Assembly: GCA_964396895.1 (NCBI GenBank)
Contig: CAYNGJ010000009.1
Coordinates: forward strand, 1-64,000
DNA from: UBA2334 sp964396895
GTDB lineage: Bacteria; Pseudomonadota; Gammaproteobacteria; Burkholderiales; Burkholderiaceae_C
DNA: 64,000 nucleotides
Direction of reading: 5' to 3'
This document shows, piece by piece, positions 44,350 through 52,596 of the stretch. Numbering within the stretch: the first letter of the stretch is position 1; each line of letters opens with the position of its first letter. Both the position numbers and the translations under genes were made by a program. Below the pieces are notes generated by a model. The model was not told the origin of the DNA and did no database searches. It saw only the letters and a program-made list of their open reading frames with translations.

Positions 44350-44497
44350 GGCGGGCGTTTTCCTGTGACGCGTTGAGAAAATTGACGCAAAACTGACAAA
44401 TCCATTGTGTCACGTCCGCCTGGCGCGTCACTCAGGGCATTCACCAAGGTCTGGCCATGCGGGCACAATCCCGCCTCCATCGAAAGACGAGTACCCC

Positions 44498-45553
44498 ATG
44501 AGCATCCAATGGTTTCCCGGCCACATGCACCTCACGCGCAAGGCCATCGAGGCGCGGGTCAAAGACATCGACGTGTTCATCGAGCTGCTCGACGCCCGCT
44601 TGCCGGGGTCGAGTGCCAACCCCATGCTGGCCGAGCTCACCGCAGGTCGCCCCACCGTCAAGGTGCTGAACAAACAAGACCTGGCCGACCCCGAACGCAC
44701 CGCCGCCTGGCTGGCGCACTACAACGCCCAGCCCGGCACGCAGGCCTTTGCGCTGAGCGCCAACCCCGGCGTCGGCGAGAAAAAGCCCATACAGCGCCTG
44801 CGCGAGTGCTGCTTTGAGCTGGCCCCGCTGCGCGGCGGCATGGTCAAGCCCATGCGTGTGCTCATTGGTGGCGTGCCCAACGTGGGCAAATCCACCCTCA
44901 TCAACAGCCTGGTGGGCCGCAAAACCGCCAAAACCGGCGACGAGGCGGGCGTGACCCGCCACGAGCAGCGCTTTGTGCTGGCCGACGACTTCTACCTGTA
45001 CGACACCCCGGGCATGCTGTGGCCGCGCATCAGCGTGGCGCAAAGCGGCTACCACTTGGCCGTGAGCGGCGCGGTGGGCAAAAACGCCTACGACGAGCCC
45101 GAGGTGGCGCTGGAGTTTCTGCACTGCGTCGCCCAGCCCTATGCCGCACTGCTCAAGGCCCGCTACAAGCTGGCCCAGCCCGTGGACGAGGTGGCGACGC
45201 TGAGTGACGAGCAACTGTTGGAGGTCATCGCCGGCAAGGTGCAGGCGGTGGGCAAGGGCGGCCATGTGGACTGGCAGAAGGCCGCCGAGCGCGTCATCAC
45301 CGACTTCAGAACCGGCGCACTGGGCCGCATCACGCTGGAGCTGCCCGACGAGTTGGCCGAGTGGCGGGCACAGGCGGCGTTGGCCGATGAGGCCAGGGAA
45401 GCCAAAAAAATGTCCCGCAAACCCCCCAAGAAAAAAACCGGCCAGCGCCAGCGTGTGCGGGCCGCGCAGCTGCGCGACGCGTTCCATGCCGCCAACCCCA
45501 ACCCCAACCCCAACCCCAACGCTGCGGACCCTGAGCCGACTGGCGACGCCTGA
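44498..45553 (+). CDS. RbgA/YlqF-type circularly permuted ribosome-assembly GTPase
   Basis: 351 residues from ATG 44498. The order of GTPase motifs is permuted: G4 NKQD (residues 58-61) comes before G1 GGVPNVGKST (124-133) and G3 DTPG. The N-terminal MSIQWFPGHMHLTRKAIE is the YlqF signature. Helps assemble the large ribosomal subunit. The C-terminal 40 residues are very basic (KKMSRKPPKKKTGQRQR) and end with a Pro-Asn repeat encoded by a hexanucleotide tandem. An in-frame ATG at 44405 is not family-like. Confidence 0.9.
   Translation: MSIQWFPGHMHLTRKAIEARVKDIDVFIELLDARLPGSSANPMLAELTAGRPTVKVLNKQDLADPERTAAWLAHYNAQPGTQAFALSANPGVGEKKPIQRLRECCFELAPLRGGMVKPMRVLIGGVPNVGKSTLINSLVGRKTAKTGDEAGVTRHEQRFVLADDFYLYDTPGMLWPRISVAQSGYHLAVSGAVGKNAYDEPEVALEFLHCVAQPYAALLKARYKLAQPVDEVATLSDEQLLEVIAGKVQAVGKGGHVDWQKAAERVITDFRTGALGRITLELPDELAEWRAQAALADEAREAKKMSRKPPKKKTGQRQRVRAAQLRDAFHAANPNPNPNPNAADPEPTGDA
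45494..45520 (+). repeat. AACCCC hexanucleotide tandem in the GTPase gene
   Basis: Four and a half perfect copies of AACCCC, read as alternating Asn-Pro near the C-terminus. Six-base units keep the frame on slippage, so length can vary without breaking the gene. Confidence 0.9.
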
Positions 45554-45569
45554 GCCCGCCCACCACCCC

Positions 45570-46760
45570 ATGAAACTGCTGCTTGCCCCCATGGAAGGGC
45601 TGCTCGACTTTGCCCTGCGCGACACACTCACACGCGTGGAAGCCGGGCAGGGTGCGGGCGCTGCGGGTGGCGGCGCAGCAGCCCATGTGCACCCCAGCGG
45701 GATTGACCGCTGCGTGAGCGAGTTCATCCGCATCACCGACACGCTGTTGCCGCCCCGCGCCTTCATCCGCACCATGCCCGAGCTGCTGACCGGCGGGCGC
45801 ACGCTGGCCGGGGTGCCGGTGCGCGGGCAGCTGCTGGGCTCAGACCCCACGCTGCTGGCCGAAAACGCGGCCCGCCTGGCCGAGCTGGGCTCGCACGGGG
45901 TGGACTTGAACTTTGGCTGCCCGGCCAAGGTCGTCAACCGCCACGGCGGCGGCTCGGCCTTGCTGGACGACCCCGAGCTGGTGCACCGCATCGTGGCCGC
46001 CGTCCGCCGCGCCGTGCCGGTGGGCGTGCCGGTGTCGGCCAAGATGCGGCTGGGCTTCAACGACGACCACAGGGCCGAGGACAACGCCCTGGCCATCGAG
46101 GCCGCCGGGGCCAGCGAAATTGTGGTGCACGCCCGCACCAAGGCCCACGGCTACCGCCCGCCCGCCTACTGGGAGCGCATTGCCGACCTGCGTGCCGAGG
46201 TGAAACTGCCACTGGTGGCCAACGGCGAAATCTGGACCGTGGACGACGCGCTGCGCGCCCAGGCCGCCAGCGGTTGCACCAGCCTCATGCTGGGCCGTGG
46301 CATGGTGGCCGACCCCGGCCTGGCACTGGCCATCCGGGCGGCGCTGGCTTCCACCCAGGCACCCGCTGCCCCGTGGGTGCCGGGTGTCGAAACCGCATCG
46401 CCGACCCAGGCAGAGGTTTCAGGCGAGATTTTTAAAGAAAAATGGCCTCCAGCGCTTGATGTGCATGGGTTTTCAGCTATGATTAAAAGTGTGCTGGAAG
46501 GCCGCCCAGGCTCGGCCACCGCCTTTGCGGGCACCCTCGCCACGGCACACCCACCGCATGTGCCATGGGCGCAATTGCGGCCACTGCTGGGCAGCTTTTG
46601 GGCCTTGGTTGAGCAGCGCGTGGAGCGCCGCCACCGCGCAGGTCGGCTCAAACAGTGGCTCAACCTGCTGCGCCGCCGCTACCCCGAAGCCCAGGCCGCG
46701 TTCGACGAGCTGCGCACCACCAACGATGCGCAGCACATTGACGCATGGTTCAAGGCGTGA
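45570..46760 (+). CDS. tRNA-dihydrouridine synthase (DusC-like)
   Basis: 396 residues from ATG 45570. FMN TIM barrel reducing a uridine of tRNA; MKLLLAPMEGLLDFALRDTL, DLNFGCPAK (catalytic Cys117), VSAKMRLGFND and VVHARTKAHGY identify a Dus enzyme closest to the DusC branch. It is about 80 residues longer than E. coli DusC (315): one Gly/Ala-rich insertion around 25-45, and one around 265-310 that includes 18 residues encoded by the dispersed repeat. The rest of the C-terminal helical domain follows intact. Confidence 0.88.
   Translation: MKLLLAPMEGLLDFALRDTLTRVEAGQGAGAAGGGAAAHVHPSGIDRCVSEFIRITDTLLPPRAFIRTMPELLTGGRTLAGVPVRGQLLGSDPTLLAENAARLAELGSHGVDLNFGCPAKVVNRHGGGSALLDDPELVHRIVAAVRRAVPVGVPVSAKMRLGFNDDHRAEDNALAIEAAGASEIVVHARTKAHGYRPPAYWERIADLRAEVKLPLVANGEIWTVDDALRAQAASGCTSLMLGRGMVADPGLALAIRAALASTQAPAAPWVPGVETASPTQAEVSGEIFKEKWPPALDVHGFSAMIKSVLEGRPGSATAFAGTLATAHPPHVPWAQLRPLLGSFWALVEQRVERRHRAGRLKQWLNLLRRRYPEAQAAFDELRTTNDAQHIDAWFKA
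46435..46488 (+). repeat. Dispersed 17-spacer repeat, copy 6, inside dus
   Basis: AAAAATGGCCTCC, AGCGCTT (46451-46457), 17 bases, AGCTAT (46475-46480), GATTAAAA. Sense orientation in the gene, read xCA-GCG-CTT (the stop-free frame), giving KWPPALDVHGFSAMIKS at about residues 291-307. Confidence 0.78.
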
Positions 46761-46864
46761 GCAGAGTGTGGCGCCTTCGTATTTCCCGCCGCCAGGTTCG
46801 GTGAAGTTACCTGAGCACAGCTGAGGCTGGTTGTGCAACGATCAATGTTCCAAGCGTGTTCATG

Positions 46865-49800
46865 TCACCAAGTGTCAATCAAGGTGGCGGGCGAATGCGG
46901 TTGATGCGCCGAGGACGCCAGACCGTGGACCAGCCAGGTACGGGTTTCGGCAGGATCGATCACCGCATCAATTTCCAGGGTCGCGGCCATGTTCATGGCT
47001 TCGCCGTTCGCGTATTGCTGCTTCACCAACCGGTCGAACAGCGCATCCCGCTGTGGGCCGGGCTCGGCAGCCTCCAGGTCTTTGCGAAAACCCAGCCGCA
47101 CAGCGCCTTCCAGTCCCATGGCGCCAAATTCCCCTGTGGGCCAGGCGATGGTGAACACGGGGGCATCGAAGCCGCCCGCCGTCATGGCCTGCGCACCCAG
47201 GCCGTAGCCCTTGCGCAGCACCACGGCAAAGAACGGCACTGTCAGGTGTGCTGCAACCACAAACATGCGGCACACATGGCGCACTTGGCCTTGTGCTTCG
47301 ATGTCTGGGCCTACCATGAATCCGGGTGTGTCCGTCAGCGACACGATGGGCAGCCCGTGTGCATTGCACAGCTGCATGAAACGGGCCGCCTTGTCAGCTG
47401 CCTCCACATCAATGGCACCGCCCAGGTGCTTGGGGTTGTTGGCCATCAGTCCCACGGGGCGGCCCTGAATGCGCGCCAGCGCTGTCACCATGCCGGGCCC
47501 GAAGCCCTGGCGCAGCTCCAGCAGGCTGCCCTCGTCCACCAGGCCGCGCATCACGTCCCTCACCTCGTACACGCGCAGGCGGTTTTCCGGTATGGCATGG
47601 CGCAGCGCCCGCTGGTCGGAGGCCTGCCATTGCGCCACTGGGCCCTGGAAGTACGACAGGTACTGTCGGGCGGTGGCCACCGCCTCTGCCTCGTCGCGCA
47701 CCAGCACGTCGATCACGCCATTGGCCGAATGCACATGGGCCGGGCCGATGTCCTCTGGCTTGAACACGCCCAACCCACCGCCTTCAATCATGGCTGGGCC
47801 GCTCATGCCAATGTTGGACGCCTGAGTGGCAATGATCACGTCGGCGCAGCCCAGCAAGGCCGCGTTGCCCGCAAAGCAACGCCCGTGCGCAATGCCCACC
47901 ACCGGTACCTTGCCCGAGAGCGCTGCAAACTGGCTGAAGGTGTGGTTGTTCAGCCCCGCCACGATGGGCATGTCCGTGTCGCCGGGGCGGCCACCGCCGC
48001 CTTCGGCAAACAGCACCACAGGCAGCCGCAGTTTGTGGGCCAAAGCCAGCATGCGGTCGGTTTTGTGGTGGTTGCGCATGCCCTGTGTGCCCGCCAGTAC
48101 GGTGTAGTCGTAGGCCATCACCACCGCGCGGCTGCGCTCGGGGCCAAACTGCTCTGCATTGACCGTGCCAATGCCCGTGACCATGCCATCCGCCGGGGTG
48201 TTGGCCATCAGGTCTTCTAGGCTGCGGCGGCGGGTTTGCGCGGCTATGGCCAGCGCGCCGTATTCGGTGAAGCTGTCCGCATCGCACAGGTCGGCCAGGT
48301 TTTCGCGGGCGGTGCGTCCGCCCTGAGCGTGGCGTTTGGCCACTGCGGCGGGGCGGCGGGCATCTTCGGTGAAGGCATGCCTGTCCACCACCCGTTGCAG
48401 ATCGGGACGAATGTGGTCCGGGTCCACCTGGGCCACACTGGCCTGTTCATCGGTCTGGTCTACCTGCGGCTGCAGCTCGATCAGCACATGGCCTGACGCC
48501 ACGTGTTGGCCGGTGGATGCGTGAACAGCCGTTACGAGCCCGGCGGCCGATGCGTCGAACACGTGCTCCATCTTCATGGCTTCCAGCACCATGAGTTGCT
48601 GGCCCGCGTGGACCCGATCGCCCACCGACACGCTCACTTCCTTGACCTTGGCTGCCATGGGCGCGCAAAGGGTATTGGCGTCTCCTGGATGGGCGCGCGT
48701 TGCGCGCTCAAACATGCCAGAAGCCCCGCTGCCATTGTCCATGGCCAGCCATTCGGCCAGCCGTTCTTCCAGCCAACGGGTGTGGATGTGCTGGCTGGCC
48801 ATGTCCGGGTGGGCCGCAATGTGGCGCAGCAGGCTGATATTGTTGGGCAGGCCGCTGAGATGGCACTCGTCCAGCGCGCGCCGTGAGCGCAGCAGCGCGT
48901 CCATGAAGCGATCGCTGTGGTGGCTGACGATGATCTTCGCCAGCAAGGTGTCGTAGTGGGGGGAGGGAGTGGTGTGCACCACCGCATGGGCGTCAATCCT
49001 GATGCCCGGCCCAGCGGGCCAAGTCAGGCCGTTGATCTGGCCCGACGAGGGCAGGGCGGTGCCGTTGGCCCCCATGGTCTCGGCGTTGATCCGCCACTGA
49101 ATGGCGTAACCGCGTGGCCGGGGTGACGCATCAGGGTTCAGCCCCAGGTCGGCCAGCCCAAGGCCTGCCGCCAGTGACACCTGAATCTGCACCAGGTCCA
49201 CACCCATCACCTCTTCGGTCACTGTGTGTTCCACCTGCAGGCGCGGGTTGGCCTCGATGAACACGAAGGGCAACGCCGCCGACGTCATGTCCACCAAAAA
49301 CTCAAACGTGCCCAACCCTTCATAGCCCACGGCGGTGGCCATCTTCAGGGCCGCATCCGTCAGCTGTTGCCTCAGCGGTGCGTCCAGCGACGGGCTGGGT
49401 GCGATTTCCACCACCTTCTGGAACCGGCGCTGCACCGTGCACTCCCGGTCGCCCAGGGCCATGGCCCGCTGGCCGTCGCCCACCACCTGCACCTCGATGT
49501 GGCGGGCACCTGTCATCAGACGCTCCACATACACACCGGACTGGCCGAACGCCGCTTGCGCCTCCGACTGGCAACGCTCGAAGGCCGCTGGCACGTCCTC
49601 GGCACGCTGCACGGCCCGCATGCCCCAGCCACCGCCACCACCAATGGCCTTGACCATGACGCCCGCACCACCCTGGTCATGGAAGAACTGCAGGGCTTGC
49701 GCCAGCGTCACCGCCCGGTCAATGCCCGGCATCAGGGGCACGCCGTGCTCCTGAGCCAGGGCGCGGGCCTGGGCCTTGTCGCCAAACAAGGCCAGTTGTT

Positions 49801-50119
49801 GGTGTGTGGGCCCGATGAAGCGCACGCCCACCGCCGCGCAGGCCAGGGCAAAGTCCGCCTGCTCGCTCAGAAAGCCATAGCCCGGATGCAAGGCATCACA
49901 ACCGTGTTGGCGGGCAATGGCCAACAGCCGCTGGCTGTCCAGGTAGGCATCGGGCCCGGTGCGCTCCAGCGCATAGGCCTCGTCGGCAGCATCCACGTGT
50001 GGGGCTTTGACGTCGTCTTCGGCGTACACCGCCACGCTGCTGATGCCCATTTCACGCAGGGTGCGGACAATGCGCATTGCAATTTCGCCTCGGTTGGCGA
50101 TCAGAATTTTCTTGAACAT
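46865..50119 (-). CDS. Single-chain biotin-dependent acyl-CoA carboxylase
   Basis: 1084 residues from ATG 50119 (MFKKILIANRGEIAMRI). One polypeptide carries a biotin carboxylase (about 1-450), a biotinyl domain with EAMKMEH (Lys516) and a full carboxyltransferase (about 580-1084; NPKHLGGAIDVEAADKAARF, DTPGFMVGPDIE). The layout is that of the single-chain LCC-type acyl-CoA carboxylases, which act on several acyl-CoAs. In the ATP-grasp glycine loop Trp165 stands where Arg or Lys is usual (KAIGGGGGWGM). It follows the acyl-CoA ligase gene by 19 bp in the same direction. Actual substrate unknown. Confidence 0.9.
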   Translation of the reverse strand: MFKKILIANRGEIAMRIVRTLREMGISSVAVYAEDDVKAPHVDAADEAYALERTGPDAYLDSQRLLAIARQHGCDALHPGYGFLSEQADFALACAAVGVRFIGPTHQQLALFGDKAQARALAQEHGVPLMPGIDRAVTLAQALQFFHDQGGAGVMVKAIGGGGGWGMRAVQRAEDVPAAFERCQSEAQAAFGQSGVYVERLMTGARHIEVQVVGDGQRAMALGDRECTVQRRFQKVVEIAPSPSLDAPLRQQLTDAALKMATAVGYEGLGTFEFLVDMTSAALPFVFIEANPRLQVEHTVTEEVMGVDLVQIQVSLAAGLGLADLGLNPDASPRPRGYAIQWRINAETMGANGTALPSSGQINGLTWPAGPGIRIDAHAVVHTTPSPHYDTLLAKIIVSHHSDRFMDALLRSRRALDECHLSGLPNNISLLRHIAAHPDMASQHIHTRWLEERLAEWLAMDNGSGASGMFERATRAHPGDANTLCAPMAAKVKEVSVSVGDRVHAGQQLMVLEAMKMEHVFDASAAGLVTAVHASTGQHVASGHVLIELQPQVDQTDEQASVAQVDPDHIRPDLQRVVDRHAFTEDARRPAAVAKRHAQGGRTARENLADLCDADSFTEYGALAIAAQTRRRSLEDLMANTPADGMVTGIGTVNAEQFGPERSRAVVMAYDYTVLAGTQGMRNHHKTDRMLALAHKLRLPVVLFAEGGGGRPGDTDMPIVAGLNNHTFSQFAALSGKVPVVGIAHGRCFAGNAALLGCADVIIATQASNIGMSGPAMIEGGGLGVFKPEDIGPAHVHSANGVIDVLVRDEAEAVATARQYLSYFQGPVAQWQASDQRALRHAIPENRLRVYEVRDVMRGLVDEGSLLELRQGFGPGMVTALARIQGRPVGLMANNPKHLGGAIDVEAADKAARFMQLCNAHGLPIVSLTDTPGFMVGPDIEAQGQVRHVCRMFVVAAHLTVPFFAVVLRKGYGLGAQAMTAGGFDAPVFTIAWPTGEFGAMGLEGAVRLGFRKDLEAAEPGPQRDALFDRLVKQQYANGEAMNMAATLEIDAVIDPAETRTWLVHGLASSAHQPHSPATLIDTW

Positions 50120-50138
50120 GCTGGGGTGGCCCTGGGGC

Positions 50139-51740
50139 TCAGTCTTTGAGGAGTCGGCGCAGCACTTTGCCTGCGCCTGTGGCGGGCAAGGCGTCAATGA
50201 AACGCACCTCTCTGGGGACTTTGTAGGTGGCCATGTTGTCGCGGGCCCAAGTCACCAGTGCTTCTTCGGTCAGCGACTGGTTGGCCTTGGTCACGATGAA
50301 GGCTCGCACCACCTCGCCCTTATCGGGGTCGGTCACGCCAATCACCGCTGCCTGTGCCACGGCAGGGTGCTTGATGAGCATGGTTTCCACCTCCTCAGGA
50401 AACACGCTGTAGCCCGATACCTTGATCATTTCTTTGTAGCGTCCCACGAAGGTCAGGTAGCCGTCGGCATCGATTTTTCCCATGTCCCCGGTGTATACCC
50501 AACCGTTTTTCAGCGTTTTCTCTGTGGCGTCTGGCTTGTTCAGGTAGCCCGTGAAGTTGCCCGGCCCAAAGACAATGATTTCGCCCAGTTCCCCGGTGGG
50601 GCGGTCGGCTCCTGTGTCGGGGTCGATGACCCGGATGGTGTTGCCGGGCACGGGCTTTCCGTGGGTGCCCCAGCGGATGGCGTCACGTGGCATGTAGGTG
50701 TCCACGGTGTGTGTTTCCGACAGGCCGTAGGCAGCCTCAAAACACTGACAGTGGGGTGCAAACTGCCGCCATTGCTGGGCCAGCGTGTCTGTGAAGTTGA
50801 TGCCGAACGAGGTGACGGGGTTCATCTTCAGTGCTGACCAGTCCATTGCTTGGGCACCGGGCACCTGCATCAACGCGACGTTCATGGGGGCAATGCTGTA
50901 CCACCAGGTGGCCCGGTGCCGCTCCAGTGCCTGCGCCACGCCCACGGGGTCAAACCTGTGCATCAGCACAGAGGTGGCCCCGGTGTGCACGGGCAGGTTC
51001 ACGCCCATGACCATGCCTGCAATGTGGTACAGCGGGGCCACAGAAAGCAGCACATCCTCCGCCCCTGCGCCATTGCACTCGGCAGAGGCCGCCGTTTTGA
51101 AGGCAGCGTTGCCGTAGGTCAGCATGGCCCCTTTGGGCAAGCCTGTTGTGCCCGAGGTGTAAGTCATCAGCGCCACGTCGTCCATGGACAGCGCCACAGG
51201 TGCAGGGATTCCGCCCTGCCTGACGATTGCCATGAAGTCTGTGCACCACGCTGGCCAGTTCCCGGCGGTGGGTGGGGTGGTCAGTTCGGGCGGCACCTGA
51301 CAGGTGGGGGCTTGGGGGAGCAGGTCGCCATAGCGCACCACGAACGCATGCGTCAACGCGGTGTTGGGTTTCACCTTGTCAACCACGGGCAGCAGGGAGT
51401 CCGCGGCCACGATCACCCGGGCCTGGAGGTCAGTGAGCTGGTACGTCAGTTCATGCTCTTTGTTCAGCGGGCCGCATGGGCACACGATGGCCCCTGCCTT
51501 CTGAATGCCGTAGTGCGCCATCACGTACTGCGGGCAGTTGTTCATGAACAACGCCACCGGGTCGCCCTTGGTTACCCCAATGGATTGCAGGTGCGCGGCA
51601 AACGCATCGCTGGCCTGGTCCAGCTCCCGCCAAGTCAGGACCCGGCCATACCAGATATAGGCGGCTTTGTCCGGTGTTTGCAGGGCGTTGCGCCGAAGCA
51701 GTTCATGCAAGGGTTGCAGGTTGGCGGGGGTCGGGCTCAT
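50139..51740 (-). CDS. AMP-forming acyl-CoA synthetase
   Basis: 533 residues from ATG 51740, with AGGAGACAGA upstream. ANL-superfamily enzyme: P-loop MTYTSGTTGLPKGAML, YGLSETH, the GWVYTGDMGKIDADGYL motif and the C-terminal catalytic Lys (ATGAGKVLRRLL). Activates a carboxylic acid to its CoA thioester. Resembles medium/long-chain or aryl acyl-CoA ligases; substrate not predictable by eye. Probably supplies the acyl-CoA for the carboxylase encoded next. Confidence 0.9.
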   Translation of the reverse strand: MSPTPANLQPLHELLRRNALQTPDKAAYIWYGRVLTWRELDQASDAFAAHLQSIGVTKGDPVALFMNNCPQYVMAHYGIQKAGAIVCPCGPLNKEHELTYQLTDLQARVIVAADSLLPVVDKVKPNTALTHAFVVRYGDLLPQAPTCQVPPELTTPPTAGNWPAWCTDFMAIVRQGGIPAPVALSMDDVALMTYTSGTTGLPKGAMLTYGNAAFKTAASAECNGAGAEDVLLSVAPLYHIAGMVMGVNLPVHTGATSVLMHRFDPVGVAQALERHRATWWYSIAPMNVALMQVPGAQAMDWSALKMNPVTSFGINFTDTLAQQWRQFAPHCQCFEAAYGLSETHTVDTYMPRDAIRWGTHGKPVPGNTIRVIDPDTGADRPTGELGEIIVFGPGNFTGYLNKPDATEKTLKNGWVYTGDMGKIDADGYLTFVGRYKEMIKVSGYSVFPEEVETMLIKHPAVAQAAVIGVTDPDKGEVVRAFIVTKANQSLTEEALVTWARDNMATYKVPREVRFIDALPATGAGKVLRRLLKD

Positions 51741-51835
51741 GGGGTCTGTCTCCTGTGTGTCAAATTGCGCTGTTCTGGCGCACTGCATCAGGGTTTTCCT
51801 GAGGGTGCCCAGGATTCCGATGTCTGTTCAATATA

Positions 51836-51868
51836 TACCCAGTGGTAGAAAATAACTACTATTAGGTA
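51836..51868. promoter_or_regulatory. Imperfect palindrome between ligase and tetR genes
   Basis: Two 13-base half-sites (TACCCAGTGGTAG and CTACTATTAGGTA) separated by AAAATAA, agreeing at 10 of 13 positions when one is reverse-complemented. It sits in the AT-rich middle of the 174-bp divergent region and is the best candidate TetR operator. Promoter hexamers probably overlap it. Confidence 0.45.
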
Positions 51869-51914
51869 GAACTTGAGTGACACTTGTTTGACAAGCCGAT
51901 ACCGAGACACACCC

Positions 51915-52583
51915 ATGAACACACCGCCCGTGAAAGCCCAAGGTCGACAGAAAGCAGACACCGCCAACTCTGACGAGAAGCGGGAGCGCATCCTGCGCGT
52001 CGCCGAACAGCTGTTTGACGAGTTGGGCTACGCCAACACCACCATCGACCAGATCGCGCAGCGCTTGGGGGTAACCAAGCCTTTTGTGTACTACTACTTC
52101 CGCAACAAGCAGGAGCTGTTCGAGCAGCTGTCCTGGGCACCCACGGTCGCCTGCTTTACGGCCATGGACTTTGCCGATGACGACCAGCGCCCCGCCCACG
52201 TCAAGGTCACAGAGGGCATTGATCGCCTCATCCGCTCCACGCTGGCACACCACCCCGCCGCGTTCTTCCCATACCGCGAGCCACAGGTCTACCGGCCCGA
52301 GTACGTGGTAGCCCAGAAAGAATTGGCCAACCACTTTTATGACCTTCTCTGCGCGCTGCTGGAGCAGGGGCGTGCGGACGGTATGTTCGATTTCAAAGAC
52401 ACCAAGATCACCGCCTTGGCCGCATGCAGCCTGCCGGGTTTTCTCTACAACTGGTACCGACCCGATGGTCGGCTATCGCCCGAAGAAGTGGTGCGCGAGT
52501 TGAGGCAACTCGCGTGGCGCGTTCTGGGTTTGCGCACAAGGCGACGCAAGCCCCTATCCGACGACAAGTCGCCTGAAACCTAA
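51915..52583 (+). CDS. TetR-family transcriptional regulator
   Basis: 222 residues from ATG 51915. The TetR helix-turn-helix is at about 20-66 (REERILRVAEQLFDELGY-type region, TTIDQIAQRLGVTKPFVYYYFRNKQELFEQL), followed by a ligand-binding domain. Divergent from the ligase-carboxylase operon and 13 bp upstream of the binding-protein gene, so it probably represses both sides until an acid or acyl-CoA is bound. Confidence 0.9.
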   Translation: MNTPPVKAQGRQKADTANSDEKRERILRVAEQLFDELGYANTTIDQIAQRLGVTKPFVYYYFRNKQELFEQLSWAPTVACFTAMDFADDDQRPAHVKVTEGIDRLIRSTLAHHPAAFFPYREPQVYRPEYVVAQKELANHFYDLLCALLEQGRADGMFDFKDTKITALAACSLPGFLYNWYRPDGRLSPEEVVRELRQLAWRVLGLRTRRRKPLSDDKSPET

Positions 52584-52596
52584 GGAAACACTTCTC

